DNA from: an uncultured Alphaproteobacteria bacterium
Lineage (GTDB): Bacteria; Pseudomonadota; Alphaproteobacteria; Rs-D84
DNA: 64,000 bases
Assembly: GCA_934255455.1 (NCBI GenBank)
Contig: CAKQNS010000003.1
Coordinates: 51,529-115,528, forward strand
Reading direction: 5' to 3'
Positions 23,735 to 31,472 of the stretch are shown one piece after another (the stretch's first letter is position 1; the number at the start of each line of letters is the position of its first letter). The notes under the pieces were generated by a model. That model searched no databases. It was not told where the DNA came from and saw only the letters and a list, made by a program, of their open reading frames with translations. The translations under genes were made by a program, and so were the position numbers.

Positions 23735-24370
23735 ATGAGCAAGGGTTGGGATAACACAGCACTGAAAAAATTAAAAGCCCTGATGGGCAAGGGTTTGTCC
23801 ACATCGGAAATCGGCAAAAAATTGGGCATCAGTAAAAACGCCGTTGTTGGCAAATTGAACCGGTTGGGCTGGAACGCCAAGGCGGGTGCCACCGCGACAA
23901 AGACCGCAACGGAAAAAAAGACGACAAAATCGGCCGCACCGGCCCCGGCTAAAAAGCCTGCGGTCAAGAAAACGACCACAAATGCAAAGCCAACCAAGGC
24001 AACCACAGCCAAGGCACCAGCGGTCAAACCAACCAAGACCACACCTGCAAAGAAAGCGGCCCCGGACAAATCCATATCAGTCAAGGCCGTGCCCGCCAAG
24101 AAAGCGCCGGCCCCGGTCAAAAACCCGGCACCCAAGGCGCCGGCCAAGGAACCAAAATCGTTAAGCAATAAAACATTGGCCATGCACCAGCGTATAATCC
24201 AGCATTCGTTGGAAATGGCGAATTTGAAACCGAATCAGTGCCGTTGGCCAATTGGTGATCCGGATTCTGAAAATTTCCATTTCTGTGGTGAAACGGTGTT
24301 TGTGGGTAAACCATATTGCTATGAACACTGTAAACAGGCATATCAATTTACACCGCCAAAGAAAAAATAA
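23735..24370 (+). CDS. gcrA: GcrA cell-cycle regulator
   Basis: Alphaproteobacterial transcription factor that acts with sigma70 RNA polymerase at methylated promoters. 211 residues. The N-terminal DNA-binding domain is diagnostic: WDNTALKKLKALMGKGLSTS, EIGKKLGISKNAVVGKLNRLG (about 5-45). A very long Lys/Ala/Pro linker (about 50-145) replaces the shorter linker of Caulobacter GcrA. The C-terminal sigma-interacting domain is intact: CRWPIGDPDSENFHFCGE and PYCYEHCKQAY with conserved cysteines. The AGAGG site precedes the ATG at 23735. This gene is the main phylogenetic clue in the window. Confidence 0.95.
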   Translation: MSKGWDNTALKKLKALMGKGLSTSEIGKKLGISKNAVVGKLNRLGWNAKAGATATKTATEKKTTKSAAPAPAKKPAVKKTTTNAKPTKATTAKAPAVKPTKTTPAKKAAPDKSISVKAVPAKKAPAPVKNPAPKAPAKEPKSLSNKTLAMHQRIIQHSLEMANLKPNQCRWPIGDPDSENFHFCGETVFVGKPYCYEHCKQAYQFTPPKKK

Positions 24371-24390
24371 CTAAATGTGGGGAACGTATA

Positions 24391-26430
24391 ATGTCAACCG
24401 AGAGAGAGAATAAAACCGTTTTAACCCAACGTCATTATGATATAGATGGCAATGACCTGCGCGCGTACTATAACGGCGCGGGACATTTGGTTTTTGTGAT
24501 TGATGTGACGACCGGTGATGTTAAACCCAATGTTTTGTTGGTGATGAATCCGGTCGGCAACCGCAAATGGGACGATGTGCTGGAAAACGATTGGAATGTT
24601 GATTTGGAAACTGTGCGTCCGCGTCGGGATAACAAGTATCAAAAATTGGACATTGAATACGGTGGGTTGAATATATATGACAATTTAATTCGTGCGTATG
24701 ATTCTGGCGATGATATTTCGGGTGCGCTGGCCGAATTGGTGGCGTTTCGTAATGCGTCGGTTCGCCGCGCGGCAACGGAACGGTTGGATGCCGCAAATCG
24801 TACAATTGAACGCGCGAATGAAACAATTGAAAAAACAAATGATTCTGTGGCGGAATTGCAATCGCGCGTGCGCACATTGAACGCCAAATTGACCCAGCAT
24901 CGCAAATCTGTGGGACGCAAACCGACCAAGGAATCTGCATCAAAAATATTAAAGACCGAGGCCCAACTGGATGCGACAAACGACAAAATTCGTCGTGCCA
25001 AGCGCCGCATAGTAAATGCCAAACGGCGTATGGCGGCGGCCGCCGACGATGCAACCGCGGCCCAGGAATTATTGGCGCGCATTCCGGAAATTGTGGATGT
25101 GCCCGCACCGCGTAAAAATGATTTGTCTGTGGTGGCGGCCAAATCCAATATTAATCAACCAAAGGCAACAGAAATGGCCGACGAAGAAGTAAAACCGTTA
25201 TTTGATAAAGACCCAGAAATTTTGGACGAAGAAATTGCGTTCAAACCGATTGATTTTGATGCGCCGTCGCCATTTGTTGCTGGGCCGGTTGACCAAGCAC
25301 CCACGGACGATGCGGCGCCGGTTGTTGAACCGTTGACTTTTGTGCCGCCGGTGTCGCCACATGCGGTTGATGCGGCATCTGACGAAGTCGCACCGCAACC
25401 GCAAACTGTTGTGAATGTTTTTGCACCGGTACCCGATGTGCCGGCGGCGGATTTGGCGCCCGCGCCACAGGCTGATGCGCCCACACCAATTTTGAACACA
25501 ATCACACCGGCGACTGCCCCTGTGGCGGACGATGCGCCAGTTGTCGCGACGCCGGCCCCAGATGTGGCACCAGCCCCCGCCCCAACGCCAGAATCGCGCC
25601 CGGCGCCAATTGCGCCAAATATCCCATCTGCGACAGATGTGCGTCCGGTATCACCAATTACTGGTAATGTGACCCCGGTATCGCCCGGCACCACGCAAAA
25701 AACATCAGTTATCTACTATGTTGCACTGGGTGTGTTGATTATGTTGTCGATATTTACATTGTGGCTGTATCAACAGCGTTCGACCACAAGCACCGTTCCG
25801 AATTTAACCGCGGTTGTGTCCAGTGAAAATGTGGTGAAAACGCCTGCGGCACCGACCGCAACCGATGTGGCGACAACACCGTTTGTTGATGAAAATACCG
25901 CCCCGTCGGCACCAGTTGATGCGCCTCGGCCCGTGGTTGTTGAAGCCGAACCCGAACCAGTCGTGGTTGAACCAGAACCAACTGTCGTCGAACCTGTGAC
26001 AGAGCCCGAACCAGAACCAGTCGCGGTTGAACCAGAACCCGAACCAGTGGTGGCTGCGTCCGCGCCCGTTGCCACCGAACCCGCCCCGGCACCCGTGCCG
26101 GCCGTGACGGTAAACCCGATTTCCACGGTTGCGCCCACACCGACGCCAACGGTGACCGAAACACCAAAAATTGTTGAATCCGAAGAAGAGATATTGGCCA
26201 AAAAGCCATCGTATTCGGTGTCATCGTCCCAGCAAGAAATGTTTGTGGCATCACCAGCATACGATACGGAAACCGTTGTTGAAACCGAAGAAGCCGTGAC
26301 CTGTGATGATGGCAGCGCGCCCGATATGCGCGGATGTTGCCCAGGCGAAGTTTTTTCAGATATGGGCGATGGCACAACGGCATGTTGTATTGATGGTACC
26401 GACACGTGTTTTCCGCCGTTGGAAATATAA
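24391..26430 (+). CDS. Proline-rich bitopic membrane protein with coiled coil and Cys-rich tail
   Basis: 679 residues. A globular N terminus (about 1-115) is followed by a strongly charged coiled coil (about 120-225, ATERLDAANRTIERANETIE and similar), then a long Pro/Ala/Val-rich, acidic segment, one transmembrane helix (VIYYVALGVLIMLSIFTLWLY, about residue 440), a second Pro/Glu/Val-rich extracytoplasmic stretch and a short C-terminal module with three CC/C clusters (GCCPGE, TACCIDGTDTC). No signal peptide, so the N terminus is predicted cytoplasmic and the Cys-rich end periplasmic. TonB/TolA-like in build but without their domain. It follows gcrA by 20 bp and is likely co-transcribed. Confidence 0.75.
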   Translation: MSTERENKTVLTQRHYDIDGNDLRAYYNGAGHLVFVIDVTTGDVKPNVLLVMNPVGNRKWDDVLENDWNVDLETVRPRRDNKYQKLDIEYGGLNIYDNLIRAYDSGDDISGALAELVAFRNASVRRAATERLDAANRTIERANETIEKTNDSVAELQSRVRTLNAKLTQHRKSVGRKPTKESASKILKTEAQLDATNDKIRRAKRRIVNAKRRMAAAADDATAAQELLARIPEIVDVPAPRKNDLSVVAAKSNINQPKATEMADEEVKPLFDKDPEILDEEIAFKPIDFDAPSPFVAGPVDQAPTDDAAPVVEPLTFVPPVSPHAVDAASDEVAPQPQTVVNVFAPVPDVPAADLAPAPQADAPTPILNTITPATAPVADDAPVVATPAPDVAPAPAPTPESRPAPIAPNIPSATDVRPVSPITGNVTPVSPGTTQKTSVIYYVALGVLIMLSIFTLWLYQQRSTTSTVPNLTAVVSSENVVKTPAAPTATDVATTPFVDENTAPSAPVDAPRPVVVEAEPEPVVVEPEPTVVEPVTEPEPEPVAVEPEPEPVVAASAPVATEPAPAPVPAVTVNPISTVAPTPTPTVTETPKIVESEEEILAKKPSYSVSSSQQEMFVASPAYDTETVVETEEAVTCDDGSAPDMRGCCPGEVFSDMGDGTTACCIDGTDTCFPPLEI

Positions 26431-26432
26431 TT

Positions 26433-26457
26433 AAAAACGCCCGTATGGGCGTTTTTT
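26433..26457. terminator. Bidirectional terminator before acpS
   Basis: Stem AAAACGCCC (26434-26442) and GGGCGTTTT (26447-26455), loop GTAT, serving the convergent membrane-protein and acpS genes. Confidence 0.9.
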
Positions 26458-26833
26458 AATTCTTTTCAATAACCACTATGGCGGCGGAATAATCGTCCTG
26501 GTCGGTGATGGACAGATGTACGACCGCATCTGGTCCGGCCAATTCTTTTAACGCGGCGCGTGCGCCACCGGCAATCAATAATTCGGGACGGCCGGCATCA
26601 TTGTGCACAACCGAAACATCGGAAAACGCAATGTCGTCACCAAACCCGGTGCCCAACGCTTTCAGGCATGCCTCGCGTGCGGCCCAGAAATTTGCTAAAT
26701 GTTTTTCGGCGTTTGCGTTATCTGTATCGGCATATTCTAATTCTTTTTTTGTGAATATGCGTTGTTTTTTGAACGCGGACCAATCCAAGAAACGCCCGCT
26801 TTCGACCAAATCAATTCCAATTCCCATAATCAT
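26456..26833 (-). CDS. acpS: Holo-[acyl-carrier-protein] synthase
   Basis: Transfers 4'-phosphopantetheine from CoA to the serine of acyl carrier protein. 125 residues, normal length. Mg-binding and catalytic motifs: GIGIDLVE near the N terminus and NFWAAREACLKALG with the catalytic Glu, plus ITDQDDYSAAIVV at the end. I used the ATG at 26833, which has a GGGG run 8 bases upstream; starting two codons later is also possible. It stands alone, without the rnc/era/lepB or pdxJ neighbours common in proteobacteria. Confidence 0.93.
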   Translation of the reverse strand: MIMGIGIDLVESGRFLDWSAFKKQRIFTKKELEYADTDNANAEKHLANFWAAREACLKALGTGFGDDIAFSDVSVVHNDAGRPELLIAGGARAALKELAGPDAVVHLSITDQDDYSAAIVVIEKN

Positions 26834-26926
26834 AGAACGGCACCCCCCATCAGGTTAAATTCGATATGCGCATACTAATAACTTTTTTCCGATTCGTGCA
26901 AGCATAAAATGCGGCAAATAAAAGTA

Positions 26927-26955
26927 TTGTTTTTTTGAAACGAATAGATTATATT
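26927..26955 (+). promoter_or_regulatory. Promoter of tRNA-Pro
   Basis: TTGTTT (26927-26932), 17-bp spacer, TATATT (26950-26955), 10 bp before the tRNA 5' end. Confidence 0.6.
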
Positions 26956-26965
26956 TGTGTGCGTT

Positions 26966-27042
26966 CGGGGTGTAGCTCAGCCTGGTAGAGTACTTGCATG
27001 GGGTGCAAGGGGTCGCAGGTTCGATTCCTGTCACCCCGACCA
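26966..27042 (+). tRNA. tRNA-Pro (anticodon GGG)
   Basis: Acceptor CGGGGTG/CACCCCG, anticodon stem CTTGC/GCAAG around ATGGGGT, T arm GCAGG-TTCGATT-CCTGT, encoded CCA. Its 3' end and downstream terminator are repeated at 27200-27233. Confidence 0.95.
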
Positions 27043-27070
27043 AAAATTTAACCGTCCGTATGGGCGGTTT
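27037..27070. repeat. 34-bp direct repeat, copy 1 (tRNA-Pro 3' end)
   Basis: Runs from the tRNA-Pro acceptor end (CGACCA) through the following hairpin; exact copy at 27200-27233, spacing 163 bp. Confidence 0.9.
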
Positions 27071-27078
27071 AATTTTTT
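27050..27078 (+). terminator. Terminator after tRNA-Pro
   Basis: AACCGTCC (27050-27057) with GGGCGGTT (27062-27069), loop GTAT, then a T run at 27073-27078. Confidence 0.85.
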
Positions 27079-27084
27079 GCTGTG

Positions 27085-27153
27085 ACCAGAATCGAACCTG
27101 CGGGATAGCAGGTTCGACCCGCCGGCACAAGGCAGACGGCAGTATGCCGGTTC
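27085..27153 (+). repeat. tRNA-associated palindromic element, copy 2 (tRNA-Pro)
   Basis: Perfect hairpin TCGAACCTGC (27092-27101) with GCAGGTTCGA (27108-27117), loop GGGATA. The right arm repeats the tRNA-Pro T-arm (27015-27024) exactly and the left arm is its inverse complement. The tail at 27118-27153 resembles that of copy 1 at 18013-18049. A small hairpin TTCGC-GTA-GCGAA follows. Confidence 0.65.
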
Positions 27154-27199
27154 GCGTAGCGAATGTGCCCAGGTGGGCGCCAGCCATTCCTGTCTACGG

Positions 27200-27233
27200 C
27201 GACCAAAAATTTAACCGTCCGTATGGGCGGTTT
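27200..27233. repeat. 34-bp direct repeat, copy 2
   Basis: Exact copy of 27037-27070, preceded by ATTCCTGTC as in the tRNA-Pro T-arm, so it looks like a detached tRNA 3' end. Confidence 0.9.
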
Positions 27234-27235
27234 TT
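27213..27235. terminator. Terminator hairpin, second copy
   Basis: Same AACCGTCC/GGGCGGTT stem as at 27050, with a T run on the right and an A run on the left; on the minus strand it ends the 31-residue peptide gene. Confidence 0.75.
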
Positions 27236-27329
27236 AGAATATCCAAAATAAAATTGCCACAACAATTAAAATACCCAGCCCCAGCAATATATATCGTGCG
27301 ATGGTAAAAGAGTTTGTTTGTGTTGCCAT
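27234..27329 (-). CDS. 31-residue single-span membrane peptide (leaderless)
   Basis: Short frame MATQTNSFTIARYILLGLGI plus 11 further hydrophobic residues ending in LFWIF, one predicted transmembrane helix with a short polar N terminus. An extended -10 box (TG-G-TATAAT on the minus strand, 27344-27336) ends 7 bases before the ATG, so the transcript should begin at or next to the start codon, without a ribosome binding site. It is followed directly by a terminator hairpin. Function unknown; hydrophobic microproteins of this size are often subunits or regulators of membrane complexes. Confidence 0.55.
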   Translation of the reverse strand: MATQTNSFTIARYILLGLGILIVVAILFWIF

Positions 27330-27335
27330 GGTGTG

Positions 27336-27344
27336 ATTATACCA
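27336..27344 (-). promoter_or_regulatory. Extended -10 promoter of the 31-residue peptide
   Basis: Minus-strand TGGTATAAT; no clear -35. Transcription is expected to start at about the A of the ATG. Confidence 0.5.
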
Positions 27345-27458
27345 CGGGCGTGCGCAAAAAATATTGGTATGAATTCCCAGATTTGATTGATTTCCTGCAA
27401 ATTGTGTTATAGAATACTACCGTTTATAAATCTGTGTATCAGCATAAGGAGAATGGCC

Positions 27459-28343
27459 ATGTTTGTGACTGAAAAATTAAAAACATTCTCTTGGGTGAAT
27501 GTCGGCAACCCCGACCACGAAGATTTCGAGAAATTACAAACCGAATACAAAATTGACGAGGATACCATCTCGGACATTCTGGATCCTGATGAACAGCCAC
27601 GTATAGAGGTCGAAGACGATTACAAGGTTATAATCGTGCGTTTCCCAATTATAAATCGCGAAACGGACACCCTGTGGCATACCGAGCCACTGTCGATTAT
27701 TTATTCGTCGTCGCGTGTTATAACCGTTTGTCGTAAACGGTGCGATTTGTTGGATAAAATCAAGAAAGACGAAAAAACATCACGCGAAGAATTCATTTTG
27801 AACATCATTTATTACATCGCGGAATCGTATTTGAAATTCTTGAAAGAATTGAACAAGCGCGTTTTGGAATCTAAACAGGCATTGCAAGAGCGTATTCGCC
27901 GCCGCGATTTGATGGCTTTGCTTGAGGTAGAAAACAGTTATACCCTGTACATGGCGGGCATCAAGGGCAATGTTGCCGTGTTGGACAAATTGGAAAAGGT
28001 TCGTGGTTTTGTAAAGACCGACGACGCACGCGACCTGGCCGAGGATGCGCGCATTGAATTGTTCCAGGCGACCGAGGTCGTGACATCGTACAGCAAGATG
28101 TTAAAATCCATCAAGGAAACATTTGAAAGCGTCATTAATATGGACTCCAACATGTACATTAATCGTTTGACCATGTGGAACATTATTCTGGTGGTGCCAA
28201 CGGTTGTTGTAGGGTATTACGGAATGAATATGAAATTGCCGTTTGCCGAATATGACAGCGCGGCCCTGGTGATATTCTTGGCAATAATGATATTGCTGTT
28301 GGGTTTTGCATTTTTCAGTGTTGCCCGTCGCAGGGTTGTATAA
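27459..28343 (+). CDS. CorA-family divalent-cation transporter
   Basis: 294-residue member of the CorA/2-TM GxN family, which forms homopentameric Mg2+ (or Co2+/Ni2+/Zn2+) channels. The cytoplasmic N-terminal alpha/beta funnel ends in a long helix (about 120-235). Two C-terminal transmembrane helices flank the signature YGMNMKLPF (GMN ion-selectivity motif). A short basic tail (ARRRVV) follows. The ATG at 27459 lies 8 bases after AAGGA; the ATG two codons earlier is too close to that site. Short loop residues after GMN (KLPFAEY instead of acidic MPE) may affect ion choice. Single gene; convergent with the adenylate kinase gene. Confidence 0.9.
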   Translation: MFVTEKLKTFSWVNVGNPDHEDFEKLQTEYKIDEDTISDILDPDEQPRIEVEDDYKVIIVRFPIINRETDTLWHTEPLSIIYSSSRVITVCRKRCDLLDKIKKDEKTSREEFILNIIYYIAESYLKFLKELNKRVLESKQALQERIRRRDLMALLEVENSYTLYMAGIKGNVAVLDKLEKVRGFVKTDDARDLAEDARIELFQATEVVTSYSKMLKSIKETFESVINMDSNMYINRLTMWNIILVVPTVVVGYYGMNMKLPFAEYDSAALVIFLAIMILLLGFAFFSVARRRVV

Positions 28344-28357
28344 GTAGAAAATAGAGA

Positions 28358-28409
28358 AGCATAGAGAATAGATAGCGCGCCGGATGGCGCGCTATCTATT
28401 CTCTATGCT
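28358..28409. repeat. Perfect 24-bp inverted repeat between convergent genes
   Basis: Arm 28358-28381 (AGCATAGAGAATAGATAGCG then CGCC) is the exact inverse complement of 28386-28409, with a GGAT loop. No T tract follows, so it is not a classical terminator, but it can stop or protect both convergent transcripts. The outer part is built from AGAGAA-like units similar to the heptad arrays. Confidence 0.85.
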
Positions 28410-28425
28410 CTGATTGGGGCGGTTT

Positions 28426-28980
28426 TTATTCCAGTGCGGCCAAAATATTTACGAAATTATCAGTGGCGGCGTCGGCACTGACATCTACATCGGAAAAATG
28501 AATTCCGGGTGCGGTGCGCAGCCATTCAATTGCCGGCATTGTTATGTTCAAAAATGTTTTGATACGGCGTTCCACAACCGCATTGTCGGCGTCGTCGGCG
28601 CGGGTACTGCCCGTGTTGTGACGTTTGGCCAGGCGGTGCCGAATGATATCAATTGACACATTCAAAAATATTACGCGAATGTTGAACGCGGCGGCGTACG
28701 ATTTGACCAGCCATTTTGCCTGGGACAATGTACGGGGAAATCCGTCCAGCAACACATCGGAATCCGTGCCGATGTGCCCGCGCATTAAATCAAACAATGG
28801 CGCGTCGGGCACCAATTCGCCGCGTGCAATCAATTGGCCTATTTCGGAATCCGCCGGCATGGCGCGCAATATTGCGCCGGTTTCGACATAGTTAAATTTG
28901 CAATGTTCCTGCAACAGGTGGGCAAATGTGCCCTTGCCCACGCCGGGACCGCCCATTAAAACAATCATTTCGTTTTTCAT
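28426..28980 (-). CDS. adk: Adenylate kinase
   Basis: 184-residue nucleoside monophosphate kinase (ATP + AMP to 2 ADP). P-loop GGPGVGKGT at the N terminus, the AMP-binding ETGAILRAM and LLDGFPRTLSQA, and the short-lid region RLAKRHNTGSTRADDADNAVVERR. The lid is short, as in many alphaproteobacteria. The start is uncertain between 28980 and an ATG three codons upstream; neither has a clear ribosome binding site. In many bacteria adk follows secY; here it stands alone, facing corA. Other short-lid NMP kinases cannot be fully excluded. Confidence 0.88.
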   Translation of the reverse strand: MKNEMIVLMGGPGVGKGTFAHLLQEHCKFNYVETGAILRAMPADSEIGQLIARGELVPDAPLFDLMRGHIGTDSDVLLDGFPRTLSQAKWLVKSYAAAFNIRVIFLNVSIDIIRHRLAKRHNTGSTRADDADNAVVERRIKTFLNITMPAIEWLRTAPGIHFSDVDVSADAATDNFVNILAALE

Positions 28981-29056
28981 AGTGCCCATATTGTACCACA
29001 AAAATAAATCCCCGACAAGGATGTCGAGGATTATAGGAATAATTTACAATCGTAAA

Positions 29057-30745
29057 TTATTTTTTGCTGTTTTCAATCGCAGCGCCCAAGATGTCGCCCA
29101 AAACCGAGCCGCTGTCGGCCTGGTTGGCGTATTCTTTGACGGCCTGTTTTTCCAGAGTCACCTGCAATGCGCGGATGGACAGTTTTACAGTGTTGTCTTC
29201 GACAGAAACAACAGATGCTTCGACTGTGTCACCGATTTTGAATTTGCTGGTGTCCTGTTCCGCTTTTTCGCGTGACAGGTCTGTGCGACGAATAACACCG
29301 CGGATTTCATTCGGCAACGCCAAAATCAATTCGTCTGGTGTAATTTCGGAAACAGTACCGGAAACAACGGCGCCTTTCTTGATGGCGGCGTTTTTGCTGT
29401 CGGCACCTTCGGTCAATTGCTTGATACCCAGTGTGACGCGTTCTTTTTCCGGATTGATGTCCAAAATTTTCGCTGTCACTTCTTGGCCACGAACAAACTT
29501 TTTCAGTTCTTCTTCGTCCAATTTGTTCCAAGACAGGTCGGAAATGTGAACCATACCGTCCAATTCTGGGGTCAATTGAACAAACAGACCGAATTCAGTT
29601 GTGTTTTTAATTGGGCCAGTCACGACATCGCCAACATTGTGGGTTTCGGCAAATTGCTTCCATGGATTTGGTTGCAATTGTTTGTATCCCAACGAAATGC
29701 GGCGTTTATCCTGGTCAATACCCAAAACGACAACATTTACATCCTGGCCCGCCTGCAAAACTTTGCTGGGGTAAATGTTTTTGTTTGTCCAGGACAGTTC
29801 AGACATGTGAACCAATCCCTCGATATTGTTGCCCAGGTCAATGAATGCGCCGTAATCGGTGATGGATGAAACCTTGCCCGATACTGTGTCGCCAACATTG
29901 AATGCGCGGGATGCTGTTTCCCATGGGTCGGCTTCCAATTGTTTCGCGCCCAGCGAGATACGATGGGATTCTGGATCAAATTGGATAACTTTGACCTTTA
30001 TCTTTTCACCAACATGAACCAATTCGCGTGGGTGATTTACGCGTTTCCACGACAGGTCGGTCACATGCAACAAACCGTCGATGCCGCCCAAATCAACAAA
30101 CACACCGTAATCGGTAATGTTTTTAACGGTACCTTCGATAACGGCGCCCAGTGTGATGTTTTTCATCGCTTCGCGTTGTGCGGCCGCAATGGAATCAGAC
30201 TGAATCGCGCGGCGCGATACGATTGCGTTTGTGCGCAATGCGTCCATTTTCAAAACGCGGAATTTGTCTTTCAGACCAATCAACGATTTTGCATCGCGAA
30301 CCGGTTTGTGGTCAACCTGGGACGATGGCATAAATGCAAATACGCCGCCCAAATCAACGGTGTAACCACCGCGAACAACATCGATAATTGTGCCCTCGGG
30401 GTCAATGCCTTCGGCAACTGTCTTTTCCAAATCTTTCCATGCTTTTTCAGCACGAGCCTTGGTATATGACAGAACAGCCGTGCCTTCGCGTGATTCATAA
30501 CGTTCAACGAAAACGTCAATGATGTCGCCAACGGCCGGAACAGATGCGCCAAATTCTTTTAATGGAATGCGGCCTTCGGATTTCAGACCAACATCAACCA
30601 TCGCGAAATCGCCGCGAATGTCTTTGACAGTACCCTTGGTTGCATAACCCTGCAAAGTTTCCTGTGTGCCATAGTCCTTGTCGAACATCTGGACGAAATC
30701 TTCGCTGGATAATGGATTAAATAAATCTTTGGATAAATCTTTCAT
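29057..30745 (-). CDS. rpsA: 30S ribosomal protein S1
   Basis: 562 residues, six S1 (OB-fold) RNA-binding repeats, for example YGVFVDLGGIDGLLHVTDLSW and YGAFIDLGNNIEGLVHMSEL in the middle repeats, with the shorter first two acting as the ribosome-binding part. S1 unfolds and delivers mRNA to the 30S subunit. Normal length for the family. A strong promoter lies about 100 bases upstream, leaving a long leader, as expected for autogenous control by S1. cmk and ihfB, common S1 neighbours, are not present. Confidence 0.97.
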   Translation of the reverse strand: MKDLSKDLFNPLSSEDFVQMFDKDYGTQETLQGYATKGTVKDIRGDFAMVDVGLKSEGRIPLKEFGASVPAVGDIIDVFVERYESREGTAVLSYTKARAEKAWKDLEKTVAEGIDPEGTIIDVVRGGYTVDLGGVFAFMPSSQVDHKPVRDAKSLIGLKDKFRVLKMDALRTNAIVSRRAIQSDSIAAAQREAMKNITLGAVIEGTVKNITDYGVFVDLGGIDGLLHVTDLSWKRVNHPRELVHVGEKIKVKVIQFDPESHRISLGAKQLEADPWETASRAFNVGDTVSGKVSSITDYGAFIDLGNNIEGLVHMSELSWTNKNIYPSKVLQAGQDVNVVVLGIDQDKRRISLGYKQLQPNPWKQFAETHNVGDVVTGPIKNTTEFGLFVQLTPELDGMVHISDLSWNKLDEEELKKFVRGQEVTAKILDINPEKERVTLGIKQLTEGADSKNAAIKKGAVVSGTVSEITPDELILALPNEIRGVIRRTDLSREKAEQDTSKFKIGDTVEASVVSVEDNTVKLSIRALQVTLEKQAVKEYANQADSGSVLGDILGAAIENSKK

Positions 30746-30842
30746 AAGAAAATTTCATACAAAGTTTGCCATCTGCAAAATAATGCAAAGGACTTGTGGG
30801 GTTAGTCGGATTGGTAATGCGCCCACCCGCAAAACCGAACGG

Positions 30843-30871
30843 ATTATACGGGATTTTTTTTGAAAATGCAA
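30843..30871 (-). promoter_or_regulatory. Strong promoter of rpsA
   Basis: Minus strand TTGCAT, 17-bp spacer, perfect TATAAT. About 100 bases of untranslated leader separate it from the ATG at 30745, and a terminator lies immediately upstream. Confidence 0.8.
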
Positions 30872-30894
30872 GAAAAAACGCCCCGTTCGGGGCG
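30872..30894 (-). terminator. Terminator of the 135-residue exported-protein gene
   Basis: Minus strand CGCCCC, loop GAAC, GGGGCG, then six T; it separates the exported-protein gene from the rpsA promoter by one base. Confidence 0.88.
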
Positions 30895-30897
30895 ATG

Positions 30898-31305
30898 CTA
30901 TCGTTGGTTTATTGTCCAACCGTTATTTACAAACCATAAACTGTCACATGGGGTAATTGTGCCCGGTTCTAATACTATATTGCCGCGACCACGAATGCGC
31001 GATGGCGCCATATTTATGCGTTCGGACATATATTCACACAGCAAATCCGAAATTCCCGGGGCATATACCGCGAAATCGGTGTCGCCCGCGGCGGTTAAAT
31101 AGATGGTGTTTACCGTTGTGTCGTTCAGATATTTTTGTATGTTTTCAAATGAAATTTCAACACTGCTGCGACGGTCCCAATGCAGGTCTATGTCGTGTTT
31201 TGTGGCGTTATCTTGGGCGTTTATGTTGCATACAGATGCGCCGGCAATGCCCAATATTGGTAATGCGCGTTTCAATTTATACGATAATACTTTGGTTGTT
31301 TTCAT
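30898..31305 (-). CDS. Small exported protein, unknown
   Basis: 135 residues with a basic, hydrophobic N terminus (KRALPILGIAGASVCNINA) that looks like a signal peptide, then HDIDLHWDRRSSVEISFEN and a mixed alpha/beta mature part ending ITPCDSLWFVNNGW. Only two or three cysteines. No family recognised. It has its own promoter and terminator. Confidence 0.6.
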   Translation of the reverse strand: MKTTKVLSYKLKRALPILGIAGASVCNINAQDNATKHDIDLHWDRRSSVEISFENIQKYLNDTTVNTIYLTAAGDTDFAVYAPGISDLLCEYMSERINMAPSRIRGRGNIVLEPGTITPCDSLWFVNNGWTINQR

Positions 31306-31332
31306 ATTTTAACCCCGTTATAATACCATATA

Positions 31333-31361
31333 AATATATGCACACAAATATGTTTTGTCAA
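31333..31361 (-). promoter_or_regulatory. Promoter of the 135-residue exported-protein gene
   Basis: Minus strand perfect TTGACA, 17-bp spacer, TATATT; about 20 bases of leader to the ATG at 31305. Confidence 0.7.
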
Positions 31362-31411
31362 GTATTAAGAGTGATTTTCTCGCACGTGGCGCAAAGTCAT
31401 TGCGCTATCAT

Positions 31412-31443
31412 TGTTCTCTGCTCTCTCTTCTCTTTGCTCTCTT
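31412..31443 (-). repeat. Orphan heptad array E (AGAGAGC type)
   Basis: Minus strand AGAGAGC AAAGAGA AGAGAGA GCAGAGA ACAATGA. Same kind of units as around the S23-type gene at 22758, but with no gene beside it; it abuts the trigger-factor terminator. Confidence 0.7.
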
Positions 31444-31472
31444 AAAAAATGCCCCGTTGGGGGCATTTTTTA
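31444..31472 (-). terminator. Terminator of tig
   Basis: Minus strand stem AATGCCCC/GGGGCATT with a 4-base loop and T run; overlaps the stop codon region of tig. Confidence 0.88.

Noticed and set aside
23659..24183. N-terminal extension of the prepilin peptidase
   Set aside because: The Gly/Ala/Val-rich sequence is the antisense of the Lys/Ala/Pro linker of gcrA; a good start and binding site lie at 23658.
25155..26405. Long minus-strand frames opposite the proline-rich membrane protein
   Set aside because: Low-complexity Gly/Ser/Thr sequence is the antisense of Pro/Ala/Val codons; not a gene.
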